From: Paeniglutamicibacter sulfureus
GTDB taxonomy: Bacteria; Actinomycetota; Actinomycetes; Actinomycetales; Micrococcaceae
Direction of reading: 5' to 3'
Assembly (NCBI RefSeq): GCF_039535115.1
Contig: NZ_BAAAWO010000001.1
Location: 3,658,001 to 3,722,000 of the forward strand
DNA: 64,000 bases
The notes below the pieces were generated by a model. That model was not told where the DNA came from. It did no database searches and was given only the letters and a program-made list of their open reading frames with translations. Position numbers and translations under genes: made by a program. The first letter of the stretch is position 1. Every line of letters starts with the position of its first letter. Positions 24,466 through 31,720 of the stretch are shown here, one piece after another.

Positions 24466-25172
24466 TGGGCGGCCTCGTCGTGACGGGCACGCCCCGCACG
24501 CCCCTCGATCTCCTTGGCACACTGGCCGGGTACAGCGTCGCCACGGTGCACGAGGCTCAGGGCCGCAGAGGACTGCTCGCATCGGCGATCACGCCGATTC
24601 AGAGCGGAATGCGCGTCGCCGGGTCGGCTGTGACAGCGACGGTGACCCCTGGGGACAACACGACTATCGCTGTGGCAGTCGAGCAGTGCCAGGAAGGTGA
24701 CCTGCTCATCATCACCCCGACGGCGCCGTGCGACATGGGTTACTTCGGCGACCTGCTCGCCACCTCGCTGAAGGCCCGTGGCGTGCGCGGCCTGGTCATC
24801 GATGCCGGCGTGCGTGACGTCGCCGACCTGCAGACGATGGGCTTCCCGGTGTGGTCGCGGCATGTCTGTGCCGAGGGGACGACGAAGGGCAACCTCGGCG
24901 ATGTCAACGTGCCGATCTCTATCGCGGGTCAGATCGTGCATCCCGGCGACGCGGTACTCGCCGATGATGACGGCGTCGTGATCGTGTCACGTGCACGGGT
25001 CGCCGAGGTGCTGGTCACGGCACAGGAGCGCGAAGCGAAGGAAGAGCTCTCCCGGGCCCGGTACCTCGCGGGCGAGACAGCGCTCGACGTGAACAACATG
25101 CGGCCGATGATCGAGGCTGCAGGGATCCGATACGTCGACTATCGCATGTGGCAGGAAGGGCGGACATCATGA
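24465..25172 (+). CDS. RraA-like 4-hydroxy-4-methyl-2-oxoglutarate / 4-carboxy-4-hydroxy-2-oxoadipate aldolase
   Basis: The 235-residue protein has the RraA/HMG-CHA aldolase fold: ATVHEAQGRRG at the N-terminus, then GYFGDLLATSLKARGVRGLVIDAGVRDVADL with the conserved RD pair that binds the metal-pyruvate site, and GDAVLADDDGVVIV. LigK-type members cleave 4-carboxy-4-hydroxy-2-oxoadipate to pyruvate and oxaloacetate, the last step of protocatechuate 4,5-cleavage and gallate pathways. The next gene encodes the hydratase that makes exactly this substrate, which supports the LigK assignment over the RNase E inhibitor RraA. The start overlaps the previous stop by one base. Confidence 0.88.
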   Translation: MGGLVVTGTPRTPLDLLGTLAGYSVATVHEAQGRRGLLASAITPIQSGMRVAGSAVTATVTPGDNTTIAVAVEQCQEGDLLIITPTAPCDMGYFGDLLATSLKARGVRGLVIDAGVRDVADLQTMGFPVWSRHVCAEGTTKGNLGDVNVPISIAGQIVHPGDAVLADDDGVVIVSRARVAEVLVTAQEREAKEELSRARYLAGETALDVNNMRPMIEAAGIRYVDYRMWQEGRTS

Positions 25173-26179
25173 TCATCGACATCCACGGGCACTATACGAC
25201 AGAACCCGAAGCGCTTCATCGGTTCCGTGCGGCACTGCTTCGGGGAGAGTCTCCGAGCGCGGCGGGTCTCAGTGACCAGGTGTCGGATGAAGAGCTCCGC
25301 CAAAGCGTCGAAGACCACCAGGTCCGGGTCCTGCGTGAGCGCGGTGGCGACCTAATGCTGTTTTCGCCACGCGCCTCCGGGATGGCACATCACGAGCCGG
25401 ATGCGGATATCGCCAATACGTGGGCGCAGGCGTCGAACGACATGGTCCATCGCGTCAGCGAGCTGTTTCCCGCGCATTTCGCTCCCGTCGCGCAGCTTCC
25501 CCAGACGCCGGAAGGAAACCTCGACGGCGTGCTCGCCGAGTTGCGACGCACCGTGGGGGAGCTCGGATTCGTGGGTGCCAATCTCAACCCGGATCCATCG
25601 GGGACGTGGGCCGGCAAGCCGCTGACGGATCCCTCCTGGTTCCCGATCTACGAGACCGCCGAGGACCTCGATGTGCCTCTCATGGTCCACGTCTCGGCGG
25701 CGTGCAACCCGAACTTCCACACGCTCGGCGCGCACTATCTCAACGCCGACACGAGCGTCTTTATGCAGTTGCTCCAATCGGATCTGTTCACCCGGTTCCC
25801 CGGCTTGAGGATCGTCATCCCCCACGGTGGCGGCGCGGTTCCCTATCACTGGGGCCGCTATCGCGGACTTGCGATGCGCAATGGCTGGCAGGATCCCTCG
25901 GAGCTGTTGGGCAACGTGTTCTTCGATACGGCGGTATACCACCAGCCCGGATACAACCTCCTCGTCGACTTGATCCCGGCATCGAACGTGCTCTTCGCCT
26001 CGGAGATGCTCGGAGCCGTGCGCGGCGCCGACCCCATCACCGGCGTGGAATGGGATGACACCCTCACGTATCTGCGGGCATCTGAACGATCGCAGGCAGA
26101 CTGGGATGCGATCACGCACGGGAACGCGTTGCGCATCTACCCGCGGCTTGCCGCGCGCCTGGTAGGGAGCGGCGGATGA
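25169..26179 (+). CDS. 4-oxalomesaconate hydratase (LigJ-type amidohydrolase)
   Basis: The 336-residue amidohydrolase-superfamily protein starts MIIDIHGHYTTEP with the HxH metal motif, has VPLMVHVSAACNP with a further His, RIVIPHGGGAVPYHWGRYRG, and FASEMLGAVRGADPITGVEWDDT near the end. These are hallmarks of LigJ, which hydrates 4-oxalomesaconate to 4-carboxy-4-hydroxy-2-oxoadipate. Related amidohydrolases are aromatic-acid decarboxylases, the main alternative. Start 25169 overlaps the LigK-type stop (ATGA), so the two successive pathway enzymes are translationally coupled. The upstream GTG-like extension of seven codons is rejected. Confidence 0.88.
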   Translation: MIIDIHGHYTTEPEALHRFRAALLRGESPSAAGLSDQVSDEELRQSVEDHQVRVLRERGGDLMLFSPRASGMAHHEPDADIANTWAQASNDMVHRVSELFPAHFAPVAQLPQTPEGNLDGVLAELRRTVGELGFVGANLNPDPSGTWAGKPLTDPSWFPIYETAEDLDVPLMVHVSAACNPNFHTLGAHYLNADTSVFMQLLQSDLFTRFPGLRIVIPHGGGAVPYHWGRYRGLAMRNGWQDPSELLGNVFFDTAVYHQPGYNLLVDLIPASNVLFASEMLGAVRGADPITGVEWDDTLTYLRASERSQADWDAITHGNALRIYPRLAARLVGSGG

Positions 26180-27177
26180 GTCGCCTGCAGCTGACCTTTG
26201 CCTGTGGCGACTACGACCGCACCCGCGGGGTCGAGGACGGCAGCGTGGCGGTCGACGGCATCGACCTCACGTACCTGCGCCTGCCCGTGGAGGAGACCTT
26301 CTTCCGCATGGCGCGGCACCATGAGTTCGATGCGGCGGAGATGTCGCTGTCGACCTACGTCTCGACCCTCAACGCGCTCGATAGGGGAGAGCAACCGCCG
26401 TTCGTCGCGCTGCCGATCTACACGTCGCGTCAGTTCCGCCACGGAGGGATGTTCGTCAACGTCGATGCCGGGGTGGTGAAACCCTCCGATCTGCGCGGCA
26501 AGCGGATCGGCATGCCCGAGGTGCAGTTGACCGCGTGCGTGTGGCAACGAGGGATCCTGGCCGACCACCACGGCCTGCCGCTCGATGCATCGACGTTCTT
26601 CACCGGCGGCCAGGAGAGTCCCGGGCGGATCGAGAAGGGCGTCGTGGATGTGCCGTTCGACATTCATCCGATTCCCTCGGACCGCACGCTGTCCGAGATG
26701 CTAGCCGTGGGGGACCTCGACGCGATTTTCTCGCCGCGGATCCCGAGTACCTTCGGGCGGCCGGACGGGCGCATCGCTCGACTCTTCCCCGACACGAAAC
26801 AGGCCGAGCAGGCGTACTTCCGGGCCACGGGGATTTTCCCGGTGATGCACGTCGTCGTGCTGCGTCGCGAGTTGTACGAGCGCCACCGGTGGGTTGCGCA
26901 ATCGCTGACCAAGGCCTTGGCCGCAGCTAAGGCCTTGGCGGCAGCGCGCATCTACGACTCCTCGGCTCTGCAGTTCATGGAGCCATGGCTGATGTTCCAT
27001 CTCGAAGAGGCGCGGGAGCTCCTGGGCGATGACTACTGGTCGTACGGGTTGGGTGGAGTCGATCGAAAGGTGCTCACCACGTTCCTCAGGTACCACCACG
27101 AGCAGGGATTATCCGGAGCGCGTCGCGAGCCCGAGGACCTGTTTGCTCCCGAGTCGCTGGAGTCCTTCGTCATCTGA
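26176..27177 (+). CDS. 4,5-dihydroxyphthalate decarboxylase (Pht5-type, paralogue 2)
   Basis: The 333-residue protein is close to the classical decarboxylase: LTFACGDYDRTRGVEDGSV at the start, FDAAEMSLSTYVST, FVALPIYTSRQFRHGGMFVN, DLRGKRIGMPEVQLTACVWQRGIL, and YGLGGVDRKVLTTFLRYHHEQGLS at the end. It removes a carboxylate from a vicinal dihydroxy-aromatic diacid, for 4,5-dihydroxyphthalate giving protocatechuate. A 6-residue tandem repeat (KALAAA twice, 26911-26946) extends one helix. ATGA overlap with the hydratase gene makes it the last of four coupled genes. The perfect hairpin after it ends the operon. Confidence 0.88.
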   Translation: MSRLQLTFACGDYDRTRGVEDGSVAVDGIDLTYLRLPVEETFFRMARHHEFDAAEMSLSTYVSTLNALDRGEQPPFVALPIYTSRQFRHGGMFVNVDAGVVKPSDLRGKRIGMPEVQLTACVWQRGILADHHGLPLDASTFFTGGQESPGRIEKGVVDVPFDIHPIPSDRTLSEMLAVGDLDAIFSPRIPSTFGRPDGRIARLFPDTKQAEQAYFRATGIFPVMHVVVLRRELYERHRWVAQSLTKALAAAKALAAARIYDSSALQFMEPWLMFHLEEARELLGDDYWSYGLGGVDRKVLTTFLRYHHEQGLSGARREPEDLFAPESLESFVI

Positions 27178-27224
27178 CGCAGTTCGGCCGGAGCGCTCCC
27201 GCGGCGCTCCGGCCGAACTGCGTC
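27176..27224. terminator. Bidirectional terminator, 21-bp perfect stem
   Basis: 27176-27196 pairs fully with 27204-27224 around a 7-nt loop. It fills almost the whole gap between the convergent decarboxylase and reductase genes. No long T-run is present on either strand. Confidence 0.85.
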
Positions 27225-27225
27225 G

Positions 27226-28482
27226 TCACCTCGTGAGGTATTTCTTCAGCGGAATGTCCGTGTCACCCGCAGCCTCCGGTGGGATGTTTCCGCCTGCCTC
27301 GAGGATGCGCCTCGCCGTCATGTAGTCGAGCGGAGCGTTGACCGCCTCGATCGATGCGAGCTGACCATCGCGGTAGTAGAGCGCCGAGAAGCGCTCGCTG
27401 TCGGGATCGCCGCGAACGACCACTTGGTCGTGGCCCATCGTGAGACCGGCCATCTGGAGTTTGAGGTCGGCCTGATCCGACCAAAACCACGGCACCGCCG
27501 TCACGCCCGGCTCATGGCCCATCAAGGAGGCGGCAGCCGCTTTCGCCTGCGCGATCGCGTTCGGCACCGACTCGAGCCGGACAGGGCCGTGGACGGGGTG
27601 GGAGCTCACCGCGCAGTCGCCTGCGGCGACGATGCCCGGGATGCGGGTGCGCCCGAAGGCGTCGACGTCGATGCCGCCCTCGCTGGCCAGCCCCACCGAC
27701 GCGGCGAGCTCCGTGTGGGCGATCAGGCCGATGCCGATGACCACGACATCGGCGTCGATCACACGGCCATCAGCGAGCTCGACGCCGCTCACGCGATCTG
27801 TTCCGCGGAAGCCCGACACGGCGGCATCGAGCACGATGCGTGTGCCGCGGCGCTGATGCGCGTCTGCATAGAAGCGGGACATCTCGGGCGCGACAGCGCG
27901 TGCCATGAGGCGGTCCTGGGCTTCCAGGACGGTGACGTCCTTGCCGCTCGCCGTCGCCGCCGCTGCGATCTCAAGACCGACGAATCCGCCGCCGACGACG
28001 ACGACGCGAGACGCATCGTCGAGGGATTCCTTGAGCGCGACGGCGTCGTCGATGGTGCGCAGATAGTGGATTCCCGCGAGCTCAGCGCCGTGCGCACGCA
28101 TACGACGGGGTGTGCCGCCAACAGTGAACGCGAGCCGGTCGAAAGCGATCGTCCGGCCGCTGCGAGTCACGGCTTCGCCCGACCCGGCGGCATCGTCGTC
28201 GAGCGTGATCGTATCCACCCACTCGCCGCAGACGAGGGTGATGTCGTTCGCCGTGTAATAGTCGGCGCCGCGAAGCGCCAGCTCGTGCTCCGCGGCCCTG
28301 CCGCTGAGGAAGGCCTTCGACAGCGGTGGGCGCTGATATGGCGGCCGGCTCTCCCCGCCGACAACGGTGATCGGCGCCGTGTCCCCCAGCTCGCGCAGGG
28401 TGGCCGCGAGCTGGAGACCAGCCTGGCCGGCGCCGATGATCAGGGTGCGGGCGGAAATTCGAGGCGTTGCGATGTGATTCAT
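27226..28482 (-). CDS. FAD-dependent ferredoxin reductase (NAD(P)H)
   Basis: The 418-residue flavoprotein has an N-terminal FAD dinucleotide fold (LIIGAGQAGLQLA, residues 14-26), the RPPYQRPPLSKAFL segment typical of putidaredoxin-reductase-like enzymes, a second dinucleotide fold for NAD(P)H (VVVVGGGFVGLEIAAAA), TRIPGIVAAGDCA, and the C-terminal reductase domain (PWFWSDQADLKLQMAG). It would reduce the adrenodoxin-type ferredoxin at 17986-18312 for the Rieske oxygenase. Start 28482 is chosen for its AAGGAGG ribosome site. A site of the island operator family and an inverted repeat covering the ribosome site lie at 28481-28506. Confidence 0.92.
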   Translation of the reverse strand: MNHIATPRISARTLIIGAGQAGLQLAATLRELGDTAPITVVGGESRPPYQRPPLSKAFLSGRAAEHELALRGADYYTANDITLVCGEWVDTITLDDDAAGSGEAVTRSGRTIAFDRLAFTVGGTPRRMRAHGAELAGIHYLRTIDDAVALKESLDDASRVVVVGGGFVGLEIAAAATASGKDVTVLEAQDRLMARAVAPEMSRFYADAHQRRGTRIVLDAAVSGFRGTDRVSGVELADGRVIDADVVVIGIGLIAHTELAASVGLASEGGIDVDAFGRTRIPGIVAAGDCAVSSHPVHGPVRLESVPNAIAQAKAAAASLMGHEPGVTAVPWFWSDQADLKLQMAGLTMGHDQVVVRGDPDSERFSALYYRDGQLASIEAVNAPLDYMTARRILEAGGNIPPEAAGDTDIPLKKYLTR

Positions 28483-28506
28483 GGTCCTCCTTAAGGGTAG
28501 GACCAT
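28481..28506 (-). promoter_or_regulatory. Operator and inverted repeat over the reductase ribosome site
   Basis: ATGGTCCT (28481-28488) and AGGACCAT (28499-28506) form an inverted repeat that encloses the ribosome site. On the minus strand TGGTCCTACCC (28495-28505) matches TGGTNNNACCA with one mismatch, downstream of a CATAAT -10-like box at about 28511-28516. It may act as operator, as translation-blocking hairpin, or both. Confidence 0.55.
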
Positions 28507-28532
28507 TAGACCACATTATGTCGAGGTCGTCC

Positions 28533-29255
28533 CTACTTCTCCGCGAGCCGTCGCGCCGTTCGCTCGAGGTGCTGGGCGAGGATCGCACGAGCGCGATCGA
28601 GGTCGCCGTCCTCGATCGCCTCTACGAGGTGGCCGTGCTCCTCGACGCCCTTGAGGCCCATATGCGGGGCGATGGTCTTCGCCACGCGGAGGGAGGAGAT
28701 GAGGGGCCCGTGGAAGCTGTGCATCAACGCTTCGATGGCTGGGTTGTGCGTGCATGCCGCGAGTCGCACGTGGAACGCGGCGGACATGTCCGTGGAGGAG
28801 GCGCCGTCGGCCTTCGCCTCGGCCACGAGGTCGTGGAGGGCGGCGATGTCCTCCGCTGTTGCCCGCTCGAGGACCAGGGGGAGGATTCCGAGCTCGAATA
28901 TTTGGCGTGCCTCCGTTGTGGCACTCGCTGTGATTGGCGAGAGGGTCAGGAGGTGCGCGAGGTTCTCTCCCACGAGTTCTGGCGAGGGGGAGGTCAAGAA
29001 CGACCCGCCGCGTGCGCCGAGGTTTACCTGGATCAATCCCGTCGCTTCGAGAACGCGGAGCGCCTCGCGAACCGTGACGCGGCTGACCCCAAGCTGTTGG
29101 CAGAATTCGCGTTCGTTCGGCAGGCGGTCGCCCGGCTTCAGGTTGCCGTCCCTGATTAGCTGCTTGATCTGCTCGACGATGACGTGATAAGCGCGGTCCA
29201 CATTTACCTGGCTGAAAAGCTGTGTGGGTGGCGGGCTTAGGGGGGTTCCGGACAA
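28533..29255 (-). CDS. GntR-family (FadR/FCD) transcriptional regulator of the island
   Basis: The 240-residue regulator has a winged helix (DRAYHVIVEQIKQLIRDGNLKPGDRLPNEREFCQQLGVSRVTVREALRVLEATGLI) and a C-terminal FCD effector domain with the usual metal-type His/Asp pattern (AAFHVRLAACTHNP, EHGHLVEAI). FCD regulators sense small carboxylates. It lies between the reductase gene and the divergent transporter operon. Four TGGTNNNACCA-like sites at island promoters are the likely targets. The effector is probably the pathway substrate or an intermediate; this is inferred from family behaviour. Start 29255 could also be later, since the first 15 residues are Pro-rich. Confidence 0.9.
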   Translation of the reverse strand: MSGTPLSPPPTQLFSQVNVDRAYHVIVEQIKQLIRDGNLKPGDRLPNEREFCQQLGVSRVTVREALRVLEATGLIQVNLGARGGSFLTSPSPELVGENLAHLLTLSPITASATTEARQIFELGILPLVLERATAEDIAALHDLVAEAKADGASSTDMSAAFHVRLAACTHNPAIEALMHSFHGPLISSLRVAKTIAPHMGLKGVEEHGHLVEAIEDGDLDRARAILAQHLERTARRLAEK

Positions 29256-29334
29256 TGCCGTCTCCTGTCATTCGGATGCGTCGAGATCAATCGATGATCG
29301 CGGTGCGGGTGCACATAGCTAGGATACCGGGCTG

Positions 29335-29369
29335 TTGACGAAAGGGTAAATGGTGGTATGGTCCTTCCA
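29335..29369 (+). promoter_or_regulatory. Promoter and operator of the tripartite transporter operon
   Basis: TTGACG (29335-29340), a 16-bp spacer and TATGGT (29357-29362) form a candidate promoter. TGGTCCTTCCA (29359-29369) overlaps its -10 and matches TGGTNNNACCA with one mismatch. The layout copies that at 17924-17961. About 195 nt of untranslated leader follow before the first transporter gene; no conserved structure is recognised in it. Confidence 0.65.
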
Positions 29370-29565
29370 TTGAGAATATGAGTCCGATCACACCGATGTG
29401 TTCGGGCAGGGAATCGCAGGCGATGCCCTGCGAATCAAAACGAAGTGAAGGGCGTTCGATGGTGTCAGCGACACGAAGGCGGGTCTTAAGACCGCTCCCT
29501 CGAGAATTCGTGGGTAGCGTGGGCTTGCACGCTATGCACAGTGCGTGCACAAGGAGGCGTCTCGC

Positions 29566-31110
29566 ATGATCGACGCGATCACAAGTGGTCTGGACCAGGT
29601 GCTCCAGTGGGAGACCCTGGGTCTGATGATCATCGGAATGCTCATCGGATTCGTCGTGGGGATCCTGCCGGGACTCGGAGGCGCCGTGGCGCTCGCCCTC
29701 CTGCTTCCATTCACCTTCGCGATGGAGCCGGTTCAGGGGCTCGTGTTCCTCCTGAGCATGTGGATCGTGACGGGGACAGCCGGCGACATCACCTCCGTAC
29801 TGTTCGGCATCCCGGGCGAAGCCACGTCGGCGGCCGCGGTGCTCGACGGCTACCCGATGACGAAGAGGGGGCAAGGGGGACGCGCACTTGGAATCGTACT
29901 CACCAGCTCCGCTATGGGCATCGTCTTCGGTGCGATCGTCCTCGGTGTTTTCATCACCGTGATCCGCCCCCTCGTGCTGCTGCTGGGACCGCCCGAGTTC
30001 TTCATGCTTGTGCTCCTGGGTTTGGCATTCGTGGTGACGCTCGCCGGCAAGAACCTAGCGAAGGGGATGGCGATGGTGGCCTTCGGCCTCCTCGTTTCCT
30101 ACGTCGGATCAGACCCCTCTGCGGGCCTGCCACGGTTCACCTTCGACCAGATGTATCTCTGGAGCGGCATTGCGCTGATCCCTGTTGTCGTGGGTCTCTT
30201 CGGTGGCGCCGAGGTGCTCCAGTTGATGCTGACCCGGTCCTCCATCGCCAACGGACCGCTCGGCGATACCAAGCTCACCGGCACGATGCGTGGAGTGACT
30301 GACGCCCTCCGCCATTGGCCCGTGGTAATCCGTTCGTCATCGATCGGCGTGGTTATCGGAATGCTCCCCGGTCTCGGCGGCACTGTCGCGCAGTGGATCT
30401 CGTACGGGCAGGCGCGCCAGACTTCCAAGAACCCCGAGCAATTCGGCAAGGGCGCCGTCGATGGGCTCGTCGCGGCGGGGGCGACGAACAACGCGAAAGA
30501 CGCAGGTTCGCTCATACCCACGATCGCGTTCGGAATCCCCGGCGGGGCGGCCACAGCGGTCCTGCTCGGCGGATTCCTCGTTCTCGGAGTCAAACCGGGT
30601 CAGGAAATGCTGACCACGCAGCTGGGCATCACATTTTCGATGGTGTGGACGGTCATTATCGCCGGGATTCTCGGAGTCGTTTTCGCGTTCGCGCTCGTTC
30701 GCCCGCTCGCAGCCATGACGAAGATCAGCGGCCCAGTTATCACACCGATTCTGTTCATGTTCATCGTGATCGGTGCCTATACAGCCAACAACAGCTGGGG
30801 TGACCTGCTGGTCATGCTCGGGGCCTCAGTGCTCGGCGTGGTGTGTCTGCGGTGGGACTGGCCGCGCGTGCCGTTCCTGCTCGCGCTCGTGCTCGGAAAA
30901 CTTCTTGAGCAGTACTTGAACCTCTCCAACACATTGTTCGGCGCCGAATGGCTCACCCGTCCGGGCGTCCTCATCGTCGGCCTGGCCGTCCTCGCGACGC
31001 TGTTCCTCAGCATTCGCTCGGTGCACCGCGACCACCGCGCACGCCTTGCCGATGAGACGGTCCCGGGGCCCCGCACCCGTGCAATGCAAACGATTGGAAG
31101 GAAGAAATGA
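29566..31110 (+). CDS. Tripartite tricarboxylate transporter, large membrane subunit (TctA family)
   Basis: The protein has 514 residues and about 12 membrane helices. It carries the two TctA signature loops: IGMLIGFVVGILPGLGGAVALAL near residue 20, and IGVVIGMLPGLGGTVAQWISYGQARQTSK near residue 260, followed by FGIPGGAATAVLLGGFLVLGVKPG. It forms the translocation channel for carboxylates delivered by the TctC lipoprotein. The frame opens at a GTG at 29545, but ATG 29566 has AAGGAGG 8 nt before it. It is the first gene of a TctA-TctB-TctC set, an order opposite to that of classical tctCBA operons. The cargo is probably an aromatic di- or tricarboxylate. Confidence 0.93.
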   Translation: MIDAITSGLDQVLQWETLGLMIIGMLIGFVVGILPGLGGAVALALLLPFTFAMEPVQGLVFLLSMWIVTGTAGDITSVLFGIPGEATSAAAVLDGYPMTKRGQGGRALGIVLTSSAMGIVFGAIVLGVFITVIRPLVLLLGPPEFFMLVLLGLAFVVTLAGKNLAKGMAMVAFGLLVSYVGSDPSAGLPRFTFDQMYLWSGIALIPVVVGLFGGAEVLQLMLTRSSIANGPLGDTKLTGTMRGVTDALRHWPVVIRSSSIGVVIGMLPGLGGTVAQWISYGQARQTSKNPEQFGKGAVDGLVAAGATNNAKDAGSLIPTIAFGIPGGAATAVLLGGFLVLGVKPGQEMLTTQLGITFSMVWTVIIAGILGVVFAFALVRPLAAMTKISGPVITPILFMFIVIGAYTANNSWGDLLVMLGASVLGVVCLRWDWPRVPFLLALVLGKLLEQYLNLSNTLFGAEWLTRPGVLIVGLAVLATLFLSIRSVHRDHRARLADETVPGPRTRAMQTIGRKK

Positions 31111-31676
31111 CGGCCCCATCGACGAAGCGGTCCGCGATGCCGGACCTTGTCATCTCGTGTGTGGTTCTTGTCATCTGCAGCGGGGCGCTCGTCACGAGCG
31201 TCACCTATCCGCCCGCGGTGTCGCTGCTGCTGCCCCGGCTGGCTGCGGGCCTCGGCCTGCTGTGCGCAGCCTGGCTGCTCGTCAGCAAGTCGATCGCGCT
31301 GGCGCGGCAGCGTGGGGAGACCGGGACTGACAGGACCGCCGGCCCCGCCGAGGAGCAGGCAGCGATGCTCAACGAGTCCGCAGAAGACAACGACGAGATT
31401 GATCCGAACGACGCGGAGTACGTCCTGTCGCACACCTCGCGGCGCGTGTGGCTGACGACGCTCGGTTTCATCGCCGGGTTCTTCTTGGTTCTCTACCTGT
31501 GCGGGCTGTTCGTCGCCGCGGCCGCGCTGTCCCTCGTATACCTGATGGCAATTGGCAAGAAGACCTGGATTTTCTCGCTCATATACACAGTGGTCCTGAC
31601 TGGGCTGCTGTGGGTCCTCATGCGCTGGGTAACGTACATCCCCAGCCCCCCAGGAGCCTTGCTTCCCGGAGGATGA
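31107..31676 (+). CDS. Tripartite tricarboxylate transporter, small membrane subunit (TctB family)
   Basis: The 189-residue protein has four predicted helices (about 12-33, 37-58, 115-140, 147-170) split by a long acidic cytoplasmic loop (NESAEDNDEIDPNDAEY) that is larger than usual. It is poorly conserved, as all TctB proteins are, and is recognised by size, topology and its position between TctA and TctC. The start overlaps the TctA stop (ATGA). Confidence 0.88.
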   Translation: MTAPSTKRSAMPDLVISCVVLVICSGALVTSVTYPPAVSLLLPRLAAGLGLLCAAWLLVSKSIALARQRGETGTDRTAGPAEEQAAMLNESAEDNDEIDPNDAEYVLSHTSRRVWLTTLGFIAGFFLVLYLCGLFVAAAALSLVYLMAIGKKTWIFSLIYTVVLTGLLWVLMRWVTYIPSPPGALLPGG

Positions 31677-31720
31677 CCTCCACCTCAAAACCCGGCATAA
31701 GTACCAAGGAAGGTATGTTC

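Noticed and set aside
24465..25172. Annotation as RraA, regulator of RNase E
   Set aside because: The adjoining LigJ-type gene and catabolic context point to the LigK-type aldolase function of the same fold.
29371..29565. Riboswitch or small ORF in the transporter leader
   Set aside because: No known riboswitch core was recognised; the 63-codon frame there has no ribosome site and random composition.
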